NCBI GenBank assembly: GCA_003439945.1
Contig: QVRM01002192.1
Coordinates: 2,697,001-2,761,000, forward strand
Source of the DNA: Dermanyssus gallinae
Taxonomy: Eukaryota > Arthropoda > Arachnida > Mesostigmata > Dermanyssidae
DNA length: 64,000 nt
Direction of reading: 5' to 3'
Positions 48,236 through 61,364 of the stretch are shown here, piece after piece (the stretch's first letter is position 1; the number at the start of each line of letters is the position of its first letter). Under the pieces are notes generated by a model. The model saw only the letters and a list, made by a program, of their open reading frames with translations. It made no database searches and was not told where the DNA came from. The translations under genes were made by a program, and so were the position numbers.

Positions 48236-49551
48236 TACATGGTGTTCAAAACGTATCGCGGCTTTTGTGTTTTTTCAAAAATTATTCATTTATTCATGAA
48301 TATCTATTTTGTCCCCTTCAAAGTAATCCCCATGAGATATTATACACTTGTGCCAACGGTTTTTCCAATCTTCGAAGCACTTCAAAAAACCATTTTTTTT
48401 TATCTTGTTCAGCTCCTCCTTCGATGCCGTCTTTATCTCGTCAAGCGTAGCGTAACGTCGTCCTTTCATGGGCCTCTTCAGTTTAGGGAACAAGAAAAAG
48501 TCACAGGGGGCCAGATCTGGGGAATACGGTGGCTGCGGCATCATTAGTGTGTTGTTTTTCTCTCCAAAAACTCGCGCACAAGCAACGATGTGTAAGCAGG
48601 GGCGTTATCGTGGTGCAAAAGCCAATTTTTGTTCTTCCACAAATCCGGGCGTTTCTGGCGGATTGCTTCGCGCAAATTGCGCATAACTTGCAGGTAATAT
48701 TTCTTATTGACCGTTCTATCCTGTGGCAAGAACTCATGATGCACCACGCTCCTGCAATCGAAGAAAACTGTCAGCAAAACTTTCACATTCGACCGAACTT
48801 GGCGCGCTTTTTTCGGTCTGGGTTCGTGCGGCAGCTTCCATTGAGATGATTGAGCTTTGGTTTCCACGTCATAACCATAAACCCACGATTCGTCACCAGT
48901 TATGACCCTCTGGAGCAAATTTGGGTCGTCGCGGACAGAGTCCAACATCTCATTAGCAATGTTCATGCGATGCTGTTTTTGGTCGCAATTGAGCAATTTT
49001 GGTACGAATTTCGCGGCGACCCGTCTCATGCCCAAATCATTGATAAAAATCGAATGACACGAGCCAATCGATATGTTTAGGTCCTCAGCAACTTCTCTAA
49101 CGGTGATTCGACGATTGGCCAATACCATTTTCTCCACTTCATTAATTTTTTCGTCCGGCGTCCGGCGTCCGGCACGCTCTTCGTCGTTCACATCTTCTCG
49201 GCCTTCTGAGAACATTTTGTACCACCGATAAACGTTGCTTCGGTCCAAGGTAGCTTCTCCGTATGCCACAGTCAACATTCGGAATGCATCCGCGCACTTA
49301 ATTTCGTTTTTCACACAAAATTTGATACAGGTTCTTTGATCCATTTTTTTGAATAGGTAAAAATCGAAGACGATCCAAAACACGTGCAAGCAAAGCAGCT
49401 GTCAACAATTAAGTGAACATTCAAAATGGCCGAGCTTGTCGGCATAAGTGAGAGACATGAGTACCAACATAACGCCACAAAAAATCGAAATTCGAATATA
49501 CGTAACCCGCGAAAATTCAAAAGTCGCGATACGTTTTGAACACACCGTGTA
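48236..49551 (-). mobile_element. mariner (irritans-type) element, copy 2
   Basis: The element spans 48238-49549 (1312 bp) with TA at both flanks (48236-48237, 49550-49551). The high-coordinate end reads CACGGTGTGTTCAAAACGTA inward. The opposite end is CATGGTGTTCAAAACGTATC, short by two bases. Both ends share TTCAAAACGTATCGCG. It keeps the roughly 69 bp of transposon 5' leader that copy 1 lacks. It lies about 3.3 kb upstream of the myoglianin ATG and in the same orientation as the gene. Confidence 0.94.
48290..49344 (-). pseudogene. mariner transposase, copy 2, frameshift before the third catalytic aspartate
   Basis: The coding region runs from an ATG at 49344 to a stop at 48290 (1055 nt). 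The DNA-binding half, ITGDESW and HHDNAPAYTS are in one frame. Near 48560 a two-base gain (CTCT where copy 1 has GG) shifts the frame, so the main ORF ends in [18 protein letters not shown] and the C-terminus continue in another frame. A 9-bp loss in the linker (near 49155-49170) removes three residues relative to copy 1. His has become Tyr in the second catalytic block (APAYTS versus APAHTS). The lesions are different from those in copy 1, so each was broken independently. Confidence 0.94.
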
Positions 49552-51399
49552 TACCCCTGAAACACTAATTTTTAGGACAGAGACGAATAGCGCTTCGCTA
49601 CATTACGCTTTGTAGTGACTGTTACGGCTCTTGGGCTCAAACTTGTATTAAACCATATTCACGAATAAATAAAAATACTTAGGAAACGGGCGTTCGGTCA
49701 AAAATATTTAACCTATAACTGTAGAGGATTTGCCTTAGCATATTATTACACGGGTGTATATGTAATTACGCTAAAGGAATAGCGTAAGTTAATACCTTAT
49801 TGTAACATTATACGTGGGTCATTAATCAAGTAGGTGTTTAAATGGAGATTGTTTCTTGGAAATCCCTAAAAACATTGGCTAATTTCTTTCCGGCCAGCAA
49901 AATAGGCCACTGCTTTAAATACTGTTTTGACTTGGGTGTATGATGGTGGGCGTGCACGAGATATTCGTTCACGGTCCCAAAGCGAAGCTGTTGGCACGTT
50001 GGCTAAGTGGCAGATGTTGGTGCTAGGTGGCTATTTTAAGCGAATCTCTTCTTATAAAACGTGTGAGCAGAATGTTTGTAAATTGTTTAGGCAGATTACG
50101 GAGAATGTCGAAGCTACGTCAGGTAACGATAAAAAACTAAATCAATGCAGCCAAGACATATAGGAGCTTTAGTAAGTTTAACATGACATTGTTGTATCTC
50201 TGAGTCTCAATGCCATGAAGGGAGTCCCTACGTTGCGGGGATCTACTGATTGTAGTGCATATGGAGTTACTTATCTTTCTGTGAGGTGCATCTAAATAAG
50301 GTCGCAGGATGTGCTTTTAACACCCAATTAAAAGAACCGATTTATTTTGATGTGACAGTCTATATGTTACGATGTGACATAAAACCAAACCAAATGTATG
50401 ATAATTGTTACATTTGCACCCGTCAAAATTGAGTCGCTGGCCCTCTGCTATGTGTAATGGGTTACCAAGCAACCAACGAAATATACACAAAATATTGTAG
50501 TTTCGCTGGTGCGCTGAGTGCGTTCTGTTAGCGTTAGGCGACAAGATACCGCTGGTTAAGCGCCGAAGGGAATAATCATATTTTCTTTATTTAGTATCAG
50601 TGCCTCAAAATTACAATTGAAATGCATTTCATTCGTTTTAACAGCAGTCGCTCATTTGCTTATACCATGGCGCCCACTATGGAAGACGCATTGGAAGCGG
50701 CACAAACTGCAAGAGACAATAGTTGTCTCAAATGATTTTCGAAGTGCTGATTCCCCAGTCGCTGCTTCCATTTTACTCGTAAAGTTCCAAATAAACCTTC
50801 TCATTAATAGACCCTAATATCTTCATACCTACTGGCACGAAATGGAGCTATCCTTGAAATCTGCATTTTCCATTTGCGTGAGATTTTTTGCTTTTCCGCA
50901 TGCTGTGCTACCTACATTGTGTTACAGATCTTTGGTTTAGATAGAAGTGGGTCACAGTGCAGGACACTGCAGCATTCCATGCCAGAGACTTGTCATGCGG
51001 CCACAAGAGAATGACCACTTTCTTAGGTGTCGTGTCAATACTTAGCCTGAGGCCTCGGGGGTCTAGTGTTGCAGGAATTCTTGCTTTCCTAGGAGGTCAT
51101 TGTATATTTTCCTAGTATGCCTTTTCAAGTTAGTAAGCCTTGAAAATATTTTTTTAAGAGGGGAACATACACATTACGATCAAACACCGGCGTTGTTAGC
51201 GTATAGAGAGGGACTCATTATAGGCGAGTCTGATTCGAAATATGTAATACCACTAAAAATCCTTCTCCCAGCCCCCTCAAGTTCTTAATTGTTTAGCACT
51301 ACTTTGAGAAACTATGAAGAGAAAGCCTCGTGCTACAGCCTTCTCATGAGTCTACGGAAAGGCCTTGTCCAGAATCCGGGAGTGCGTCGAAACCTTGTG
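49552..51399. other. Intergenic, AT-rich, nothing recognised
   Basis: No ORF with recognisable motifs, RNA gene or defined repeat was found in this interval. Confidence 0.5.
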
Positions 51400-51560
51400 G
51401 AAGGCCTACTTGTGCTTAGCAGGGCGCTGCAATGGGCGCTCCAGGGCCTGGAGGGATTGACTCCTATGCGTGATCTGGCGCGGCACAAACCAGTGCAATG
51501 CATTAAAATCTCCAGTAATTATGACGCTGCGATCCGGGTGAGTTCTGAGTGAGTAGACAG
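51400..51560 (-). pseudogene. APE-type endonuclease fragment of a non-LTR retrotransposon
   Basis: The minus strand reads SLRTHPDRSVIITGDFNALHWFV, with the GDFNA(x)H(x)W signature (GDFN at 51502-51513) of the apurinic-like endonuclease domain of non-LTR elements. The sequence on both sides is broken by stops and frameshifts (further minus-strand open segments reach about 51995), and no RT follows. Confidence 0.5.
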
Positions 51561-53320
51561 GTCCCTTAGTAATGCTTTAAAGTCAAGTAGCGCCCTATTT
51601 GGTGAAACGTAGCGGCTCTACCACTATATTCTGTTCGGGTAGCTCAGTTTAAGTAAATTCATAGCCGTGTGCGTCCTTCCTTATTGGCAATGCATGGCAT
51701 GTCTCATCCACCAAATTGCTGTGGCGCATATGTTTTCCGCGCGACGCAAAACCCAGAACTGCGCAATTGAGGGAATGCGGGGAGGAGCATCGGAGTCGCG
51801 TACCGCACAGCCTCTGTATTTTTTACCGATCCTACGCGGTCTTGGACTTGCACGCGTCCTTCTGGTGTCTCGGCTTCTGACACCTGAAATAAATCGGAAG
51901 GTTGGTCCGGTGTGCCTGAAGCTAGTGAACGACCGCCTGCGACCCCCATACGAGAGAGTATCAGCGGACGGCCCCACGGGGGTGTCGTGGTTCACTTACC
52001 TTGAGCGGTATGTGGTCTGGGTAATTGTAACGTTATCTTAGTGAGGCCTTAATCTGGGCTTTGGTCAGTAGAGGGTCTATACCGCTACCTCTTGCAGCGT
52101 GTCTACATCTCTACTACCCGGTTGTTAGCCTGTTGTATCCGTGACCGCCCGGGCTATTTTAAACCCTCCCCAGGGTGGCTCGCTCAGCCGGACCACTCTG
52201 TCATCCCGGCTGTTTTTGACCACCTTATTCACTATGGCGTCAGAGAGGTCTTCGTCCGCAATATGCGCCCATGAACTCATACGAGTAGTCGCCGCTTTCC
52301 ACCTAAGCTTTGGCCATGATCTGGGCGGTCAGGGCGCAGCAATGCTTTGTGCTACTTAGTTAGCCACGATCTGTTGCAAGCGCTTACCGCAGCTCTGTGG
52401 AGTTGAGGTTCGCTAAGCCTAGGTTCGCTCCCAGGATGGCGACCACAAGGTGTCAACTCCCCCCCCTGAAAATCTACCGGAGCTTTTCGAGCAGTTAAAT
52501 GAATGCAGGCTGTCGGTGCCAACTTGATTTCCGCATGTTCCACAAGGGAAGAGTTTGCATTGGGTTTCCTATCTTTAAAGCGGCATTCATGTGGAAAATG
52601 GCTAACCCACCATGGTGCCTATGTATGCTGATTATACATCTTTAAGCCATTTTCTACCCTTAAGGTAGCCCGAGCATAACAACACATATTTGGAACTCGC
52701 TATATTCGCCGACAATGTATGTATTTAGGTTGGGCAAACGTTTGAGTATGCTGTGGCTCTTGATTGCTGAGTTTTCTGAAGGGATATGAGAGTGACTAGT
52801 CATTATGGTGACGCGTCGCGCGTTACTTCTAGTCCAAGCAGTGGCGGGCAAGCTTTTACATCCGCTCTTTCAAGAACGGAGACCAGAAATATTTTTCCCT
52901 GTTTACTCGCTAAAAAATTAAAAATCTTGTCAACTATTGGATTTTCCTCTCGTTAGCCAAACAGATGAAACGCCGGATATGAAACGTGTACACGTATATA
53001 AAACGCCAAAGAAGCCAACTCATTCTTGCAAGCTTAAGTGTCAGCTGGTTTAGATTCGATAGGCGGCGGAAGGTGACATACTGCCATTCCATCTTTACCC
53101 AAAACGGGTATAGTAGAAATCATAGTAGGTTTCTCATATCATTTGCGTCTCTCAGGGTCAGTTATTGGAGGAGGCCTCTTTCAGGTGATTGCAAGAAAAT
53201 TCTACATTCAGTTAAGATGCTAACCTGTGATGACCTTTGGCACTGACACATTTTACAGCTTGGGTATTCTATACGTTGGACTGGCGTTTTATTACCTTCA
53301 GACGATTTATTCTTTCTCCG
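51561..53320. other. Intergenic, possibly decayed retroelement flanks
   Basis: Minus-strand open segments at 51681-51995 may be the 5' part of the endonuclease fragment, but no motif confirms this. I see nothing definable in 52050-53320. Confidence 0.4.
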
Positions 53321-53323
53321 AAA

Positions 53324-53324
53324 A

Positions 53325-53410
<86 letters not shown>
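53324..53410. repeat. ATT trinucleotide microsatellite
   Basis: About 87 bp of uninterrupted ATT, the longest pure trinucleotide run in the window. GTT/GTA runs follow at 53548-53610. Confidence 0.97.
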
Positions 53411-53413
<3 letters not shown>

Positions 53414-53899
53414 TAATCTGCACTGCTAGCTTTAAAAACTCTCCCAACCCATTTATGCTAATAACTACGGAGGCAATCGTGTCTATAAGCACAACGATAG
53501 GGTTTATTTTGGAAACTGGTGAGCAGAATAGAAGCGGTGACAGTATTGTTGTTGTTGTTGTTGTAGTTGTTGTAGTGTTGTAGTTGTTGTAGTAGTAGTT
53601 GTTGTTGTTATTACTATTTTAATTACTATTATTATTTATGCATTATCATTATGTGCATGCCTCACAATTACTAATGTATTAATTAGATAACAGCAACAAT
53701 AGTATTATTATTATTATTGCTTGAGTGTCGGTGACTACTCAGCATCATCTTGGCTTTGCCTCTCTGTCGTTCCAGATGACACGCTTCTTCGGAGAAAGCG
53801 GTTAATCTTGACATGGTATTCAAGAAGATGCGTAGAGTGCAGCCAACGAGTATAGGTCGTCATCCCCCGCATTTCGTTTTTAGGGCGAAGAGCCACCCG

Positions 53900-54585
53900 T
53901 CATATAGGACGCTTCTCACAGTCTCTGAAACTTGTCCTGTTACGAATGAGATCGCATGTTTTGGCGAATGTTTCCAGCACATTCTCGTGGTCTCCGTTGA
54001 GAGGGAGAAGGCATTTTAGATGGTCGGGCGCGAGGCCGTCGAGGTGTCTCCCGCAGCACCAGATGGAAAAGTGCGTAGTGTCGGTGGCACCACGTCCCCC
54101 GCAAGAACAGGAGGGTGCTCCAGCTGCCATCATCTCACTTATCAACTCCTCCGTTACGGACGCAATCGTGCCATTGGAGGACAAGATTCGAATGGCGTTC
54201 CGCATATTAAAATCCATGGAGAGCTTATGAGCAGTGATCTGAGCGCGGGCTTTATCCGTTATTACACGTTTGCCTCGACCCTCGGCATCCACGCGAGTGA
54301 GAACGGCACCTCCAAAAAGTGCCACCTTTTTCCGGACGACGCTGGCCAGGCTATGGCCTCGTTGAGTTTCTTTTTCGGCGTCGAGGAATTTTGAGGAGCG
54401 AGGGTGAGCAGCGCGGTCGAGCTCGCTTCGTCATTAATTTTCACGGCATATTTGAGCAGATGCTGGAAGAGCCCGCGCAGAAGAATTCTCGCTCCCTTTG
54501 GAATCCTGCGCAGCCCTTGCGTGTCACCTTGGTTTTGGCAAGCAACCGGTGAATAGAAGGGGGAGAAGAGGTGCTGGCTAGGCAA
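53900..54585 (-). pseudogene. Non-LTR retrotransposon C-terminal remnant (zinc-knuckle-like)
   Basis: Two overlapping minus-strand frames (54585-54262 and 54325-53900) together look like the C-terminal part of a LINE protein. The first is charged with Lys-rich blocks, and the second contains APSCSCGGRGATDTTHFSIWC, i.e. C-x-C-x7-H-type spacing near an otherwise standard CxxC...H...C knuckle. It is followed by LLPLNGDHENVLETFAKTCDLI, a common layout at the extreme C-terminus of such elements. A frameshift separates the two. Identification rests on this one motif. Confidence 0.4.
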
Positions 54586-55199
54586 TGGCCTTTAAGTCGC
54601 TAGCGACTGCCTGGCGGGGTGAGAAGAAGGTTCTACTAGTAAAGCGCACGGAGAAGGCAGCGGGTCTGAGATGCTGCTAGTAGTGTCAGCGGCCTGTTGG
54701 AGCGCTGCTGTTCCACTGAACTCGGCAGTCTTCTTCCTCTGAGTCCTTCCTGCATGAATCTGGCCCACCATCTTCGTAGGAAAGCACACTGAACACCAGC
54801 CGTTAGAATTTGAAGTTGACTGGCAGCCGCATGCCGCTTGAAGCCTCCGGATCGTTAATAATATTAATCATGATTGTCATCATAGTAAGCATAATCACCT
54901 ACGACAGGAGGAACGAGCCTTCCATAGCATGACAGACTATTCCAATAGTCTGTTGATTGTTTGATAGTAAAAATAGTAGGTGTTGGCAGCATTATGTGTT
55001 GAGGTGGCTTCAGTCCTGGGGTTATTATATATTACCAATCTGTGTGGCTACCAAGACAAAAAAGACTCTGTTCTAGGCAAACGTTGTTAGTAAGCCCTCC
55101 ATTCTAAATAAAAATATTGGCAGTACACATACAGCAATGACGACTTCGAAAACAAGAAGTACGACTGCCTTAACGTCTTGAATATGTTTTATTTATTAT

Positions 55200-56112
55200 T
55201 GACTGATCTTATATCTCGGGCTCGATCTTAAACTTTATGGGCTTTCTGGCACAGAAGCCGAGAGGGGAATATTACAGAAAACAATTAACTCCATCTCCGA
55301 TTGGTGTGCCAAAAATGATATGATAATTTCGGTCCCTAAATGCGCCGTTGTGTGTCTGAAGGAAGACCACGCTTACACACTTGATGGACAAGAGATACCC
55401 AGGGTAAACAGCATTCGTGATCTTGGGGTAACGGTTACACCGGAGCTTGATTTTAACATTCACATCACGCAGACTATTCAATCTGCTAGTCTTATATGCA
55501 ATATGATCTTTCGTTGTTTTATTATTAAATGCCCAATGTTTTATATCCGCCTTTATAATAATCTTGTAGTTCCTAAATTCATCTACAGCTGTGAAGTCTG
55601 GCGCCCGTATTTAAAACAACATATTGATGCAATTGAAAAAATGCAGTCCAAATTCCTTTGACGTGTTGCAATGAGATGTAAGGTTGAGCGTAGCAGTCTC
55701 TACTTACCACCTATATCGGAACGACACTCGAGAGCAGATATTAAAATGTACGAACGAATTTCTCAGTCGAATAGGCATTCCATCTTTTTAATATTCGCAA
55801 AAACAATCTGCGCAGCACCCAAACCATATCGTCGAAAGTAGTTGCACGTTCTGACCGAATTAATAATATGTTTTCGTGGCGTTTGGCGAGAATGTTGAGA
55901 ACCATGAACTAGTCATATATTCTTATTCTGTACTACCGCATATGTTACGCAATGGTACTATTTCATTCTATTATCTAGTAAATTGTTCTCTATACTTCCA
56001 TTATTGCACAATGTATATATTGAATACAGGACTTTTGTGAATAACTATGTACATAATTGTCAACCCTTTGAATATAATAAAGGAGCACTTGAATTGAATT
56101 GAATTGAAAAAA
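55200..56112 (+). pseudogene. 3' part of a non-LTR retrotransposon (RT end plus 3' tail)
   Basis: The sequence begins at a decayed second catalytic block (an ADDLKLY-like sequence broken by an extra base near 55228) and continues as GILQKTINSISDWCAKNDMIIS, then GVTVTPELDFNIHI and PKFIYSCEVWRPY. This is the RT-thumb and post-RT layout of CR1/Jockey-like elements. After a stop near 55660, further broken frames extend to about 55910. AATAAA (56076-56081) and a TTGAA tandem tail (about 56089-56105) mark the 3' end. Confidence 0.7.
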
Positions 56113-59100
56113 TATATTTGCGTGGCATCTATACTTAAGTATAAATGTCATCAATTTATATCGGGGGCGCCTATTGGCAGTACATATGTTACCTACTTAT
56201 CCATATTACCAATACCTACAGAGTAAGTGCCTTCTATTGCGACACCCCCTTCCTTCTTACATCGAGCTCGCCTTTTTTTATTTTTTTGTCCTATAACTGA
56301 GATCCTCCCACTGTGCATTCTTTTACAATGGACTCATGGACTCTCATCATCTTTTACAATGGACTCATGGACTCTCATCATCTTTTACAATGAAATGTTC
56401 AATGGACTCGTCCCCTAACCCACAAACTCAGCAATATATACCTCCCCTCTATATATTTAGCTTACTGTATCCTTTTATCCAACATCCCTGCTCTGGCGTT
56501 AGCTAATAACTCACTCCCCCATAAGTTATCGTACAGCTATTCGACCCCGCCCATTTTCCGCTTTCCTTTTCCATAAATATACCATTACCAATTTCCATTC
56601 GTCCGTATATATGCATTGTACTCAAGTTTCCTAGCTGCTTCTACTTTGCAATTCTACTTCGTTTTTATTCTTAGCACCGCCTTCAGCACCTAAATCAGTT
56701 CCCATAATTTGCGACACCTTAATTCTTATACTAAACCTTAACTTACTTTGTACTTATCTTTGTATAATCGGTGTCATTCCCCAATCTGCTCAAAGAACTT
56801 AGACGACCATATACTTACTATAGATTAAAATTCTCACACATTAGTGTTTATTTAAAAACTAAGGCGATCATTGTTTAGAATGTTGTAGTTGACTTTGCTT
56901 GCTGTACTTTTGTGTAAATTGTGGGATGTTCTAGAGAGTTAAAAGCTCAATAAAGATCGAACTACTTTGCAGTTCTGAACATGAGCACGTTTTAGAATAT
57001 GTCAGGGGTCCAGTTCAATCCTTGTGTAAGCATAGTCTTGATTGGCAGAGCGCGTATAAAACTACCTGTCACAGTATAACTACCTCGATAAGGTGGAATC
57101 TGTCTTACAGCTGAAGCAATTCAACATAACTGCAGGAGCAACTCCTTTAAGGTTCTACGGGGGGTGAAATTATCTCCATAGCGGTCAGATTCAACGGTCC
57201 ATCCACAGAACACACTGTGGTGGACTTGGTGATATAGTAGCTATCAAAAGTTTATCCGATTCAAGTTGACGCCGGGTATTTATTCAAACTTAAAAGAGAA
57301 AAATTAGCAAAAATAAGGAAGCCAGTACTTGTAGTTTTTCTCAAACGAGTGGTAATACTCTCAGATAAGTAACTGAAGCGTGAATCTAAAAACTCGTGTA
57401 CAAAGTGAAGAAAGTCATCAAAAGTATATTTGTTTGCCCACTTAACTCGGTATCATCCTGAGTTCGATAACGACACGAAATGTTGTGTAGGCAAGTATGG
57501 GTTGATACTATGCGATAAAAGTAAGCGCTTAATAATAATTAATTTAATAAAAAGCTTATTATTCATATTGATGGAGTTTTACTTGGAGACCAGCACAAAT
57601 AAGTTACTAAAAGTGCCAAACAGCCTAATCTGTTAGGAAATACTCCATTTTCAGAGTCCGCCAATACTCACCGTGACATGTTGCCTTGCACGTTTCGTAC
57701 TTCCGTTGTAACGCCCGAGACTGTCATTTACTCGGGTGCTCCCATGCCGATCTGGGCGTTGTGCTCTTGTGTATGTGGCTTGTGGGGGTATGTAAGCATA
57801 GACTTGATGTATGTTGTGTGTTTGGGTGAGTCTCGATGTTAGCTAGATGACAAATTTGGCGGTCCCATTGGCCCCTCGAATAAATACGCATCGCAGTCAC
57901 ACTAATCGCGTATTCCCAGCTGCGCAGATCTGAAATTGTGTCCGGAACGTACATCCTCCCCGACCATGATCGACCATGCGTTCCCTTCCATCCAACGTAT
58001 CGTCCGTCATAGCCTAGTTGCGCAAGCAGAGTTGCATCATGCCGCCTGCCTTTTTAACTTCGATGGCAATTCGGATGATTGACATTGCTGTTAATCAACA
58101 GGCAGACACACAGACAAACAGATAAACGTTCTTCATTGGTTCCGGTCGGAAAAGTAGCAGCTGGGGTAGTTAACGGATAGTGGTGACATAGTTAGTTGTG
58201 ACGCTGGCAGAGGTCAACGGGCTTGCTGGCAGTCTCAACTTTGGCGGCAGATATTCATGAGGAAATATGCAGAGAAACATGTACGTAAGGCCAATGGCCC
58301 GAGTGAATGAATACAACGAGGGGAATATCAGTGCAAAAAGACAACGCGATTTGAATATGCCTGTTCAATAAGGCTTTCCGCGCGTCCCACAAGTAAGCTT
58401 GGTTAAAACTATCTGCATTAAACAGAACTCTCAGGCGAGTCAAGAACAGATGGTCAGTCGGGGGTTGTACTTGACAGAATGTGCAGGAAATCATCGGCAC
58501 TACTTATAGTTATACGGCACTACTTGATAATTTGCTTAGTCATAGGATCGATTGTCCATTTTTTTTCTCTTATCTTACAAGTGCTCAGCCAGGTTTGAAT
58601 TTCATGTCTCCTACAAAAATCTGCCACGACAAAATACAGAAGTACGTGACAGTTTCAGGTAAAACACATGGCCCTTCCTTAAAATTAGTGAATAACTCAT
58701 TGCGTAATTTCTTATCGTACAATAAATCTATGGTCCGTGATCTACTAGTTAAAATAACGATAGATTAAATCTGTTCCTGGTCCACCTGCTTGTATATTTG
58801 TACAACTCCTTTTCAATATGTGCCACCTTAACAGAATTGAATTCGTAGACTAGATTCCAAATTTGCTTGCATATAACGTGATGCGTTAATTCCTGGAATT
58901 TACGTTATGCATTCTGTAACAGACTGGCATATTTTGCATTCGTATCGTCATCCGCCAGGCATATTAATAATTTGTATGTCTTGTACGAGCGACAGTCTCA
59001 AAACTCACTGAAAAGCTGCCTCTTTATTCCTTAGGTTGGATGTTAAGCAAGTGATATTGGTACACTAGGCTTAAGGCTTGAGGGCTTGAGACTCCTATTT

Positions 59101-59148
59101 TAAAGAACGGTGAATTCGTTTACTTACTATAAATGCCACATATTGAGA
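56113..59148. other. Intergenic, AT-rich, no gene recognised
   Basis: AATAAA at 56949-56954 follows a pyrimidine-rich stretch and could be another retroelement 3' end, but no coding part is readable. A minus-strand ORF at 58255-58500 looks protein-like but carries no motif I can name. Confidence 0.4.
56320..56392. repeat. Tandem repeat, 2.3 x 31 bp
   Basis: Identical units at 56320-56350 and 56351-56381 are followed by 11 bases of a third. Confidence 0.95.
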
Positions 59149-59188
59149 TATATATATATATATATATTTATATATATTGGGGTAATTC

Positions 59189-59236
<48 letters not shown>

Positions 59237-59250
59237 GGTAATTCATAATA
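59149..59250. repeat. AT microsatellite with a duplicated 17-bp unique core
   Basis: TTGGGGTAATTCATAAT occurs at 59177 and again at 59233, each preceded by AT repeat, a period of 56 bp. Confidence 0.9.
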
Positions 59251-59969
59251 CGGCTTTCATAAAATTGCCGTTATAGATATTGTTTTTATCATGTATACAT
59301 AATATTATTCACATATTCAATAAGTGTTCTATAATTTTAATTAAACAGCCTTAGAGTTAATATAGTATGCGGATTAAGAGTAAGATTAGGTGTGGCTTAC
59401 ATTCCCAGATCTTTAAAAAAGACGACAGATAGAAGGGCGAGTTTAAATCCTACTCGTAGTCTCGCCACACATACTTTAAGACGGTATATTTGTATATCGA
59501 GAGCTGCAGAATCAACTTAACAGAGCTATGCACCTCGACTTGTACATCAACCTAGTGTACACAAAGTACTTCATATCAGGTCATAGGCGCATAACATATT
59601 ACGGAGCTGCTTGGATGACTTAACATATTGTGAGAGTGGTACAAAGTACCTCTTTGGTGTCCAGGTGCTGATCCGAGAAGTGCAATGTTTGCCTTCGTAA
59701 CAACCTGTCGATTCCTAAATGCTCCTATGTTGTGCCACCAAAGAAAGAACGTGGAGCTTGGGAGCTGCATTGAGACAGCAAATCCGGATTCGGCCACAGA
59801 TGCAGCAGAAATTTTTTTAGTATATGTGCCTCGGGGGTGCACTGGCATGCCAACATGTGTGCAGGGCTGGTTGAATGGCCTCATTTTTCTGTTTATGTCT
59901 CGACGTCGGGGCGGCAAAGTCCGCTTGCTTATTCTTCGCTATCTTTAAGGTAGCCGCCAGGGCCTTCAC
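59251..59969. other. Sequence upstream of the RT remnant, nothing recognised
   Basis: Open segments on both strands (59576-59917 minus, 59685-59948 plus) overlap and carry no motif I can assign. Part of it may be the decayed 5' portion of the retrotransposon that follows. Confidence 0.35.
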
Positions 59970-61364
59970 ATGTACATTCATCTTATTCGACTAGCAGTTA
60001 TGCGAAAGAGTTTGCGGGTATTAAATATTATTAGTAAATTATGTCTCGGAGTCTTTCTAGACGTTGCCGCGGCCTTCAATTGCCTCAATCACTCATATCT
60101 CCTACAAATGCTTCAGGTGTTGGGGTGTTCAGTGAGTGCAGTTGATTGGTTCCGCTCGTACCTAACCTCAAGAATGCAGGCGTTGAGAGTTGGGTCGGTC
60201 GAATCCTCCTGATGATCCGTAGACATCGGTACCCCCCAGGGTTCTGTTCTCGGACCTTTATTGTTCTTAATTCTTATTAATTTCATCCTATTAACCATCC
60301 AGAGGGAAAACTTAGGCAAGCCGATCGCTTTTGCTGATGATACGACGTTGCTTTTTTTGGCTCAATGCCTCCGAAATGTGTTCGGAGTTGCCTCATCTCT
60401 TATCTCAAGTGGAAACAGTAATTTCGATCTTCAATAAATTTGGCCTCGTCGTTAATGCCAGCAAGACGAACATTATTGCATTCCGAGCTCCTCAGCTAAA
60501 AATGCACCTCGACAAGAAACTCTTTCTATCAGGGAGAGAATTGGTCTTCTCAGAGACCACAAAATGTCTCGGCCTAATGCTGCACGAGTGTATGAGCTGG
60601 CGGGCGCATTTAGAATACATCAAGCCTAAATGCTACGCCATCATTTCAGCCCTCTTTCGCATGCGGCTGATCGGAGTTCCAGTGGATGGCCTTCTCTTGG
60701 TCTACAAAACTTTGTTCCTGCCAGTTCTCCTTTATGGCATTCTTATCTGGGGGAGTGGGTTTGAAGTTGTTCTCCGTCGGGCTCGAATAATGCAAAACGA
60801 TGCTCTAAGAGCCATATTTGGCAGGCGACGCAGAGACTCCGTCAGTGATCTTTATGTGGCCCACAACCTTCTACCGGTCGACCTGTTCTACTTGCTGAAG
60901 GTTGCCACGCTGGGCTTTAAAATCACTCGGAAGATTATTCCCTGTGATGTTTCCTTTCCCCTTGCTCCCTTGTTCCGTAGGACCTCGAGACGCGCCACAA
61001 TATATGTAGGGCCATTAGTCACAAAAAAGTCTAGTCAGCAAGCCCTTGTGTCTCGTTTGCCCGTTATATGGACTAGTATACCACAGAATATTCGTCGTAT
61101 CACTTCCCTGCACTGTTTTACACAGATGGTCCAGAAATGGCTACTCACCAACACATTTCGACATAGTTGAGGCACACATGTTATTTTGTGTTGTGTTTAT
61201 GATTTATGATACTCCATGATTGACTTATTTTGTGGCTGTTTATGACTGAGAGTTAACCATTTATATTCTATTTTTTTAATTATTACCTATATATTTTTTA
61301 ATGAGAACTAAAGCATTGTATCATGCAGTTCCTATAATAAACCACGTTTTGAATCTTGAATCTT
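59970..61364 (+). pseudogene. Non-LTR retrotransposon reverse transcriptase and 3' end
   Basis: This is the best preserved RT in the window. LGVFLDVAAAFNCLNH (first catalytic aspartate) is followed by [29 protein letters not shown] (about 60228) and PIAFADDTT (second catalytic block, about 60321-60347), all in one frame. A long thumb and C-terminal region follows in a shifted frame (60360-61170: LVVNASKTNIIAF, CLGLMLHECMSWRAHL, LPVLLYGILIWG). It is dead because of two adjacent TGA codons at 60210-60215 and a frameshift in the T run at 60352-60358. AATAAA (61336-61341) and a GAATCTT tandem tail end the element at 61364. The motifs fit the CR1/Jockey group. Confidence 0.85.

Noticed and set aside
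58255..58500. Minus-strand 81-codon ORF with protein-like composition
   Set aside because: No motif, splice signal or repeat relation could be identified, so it is not called as a gene.
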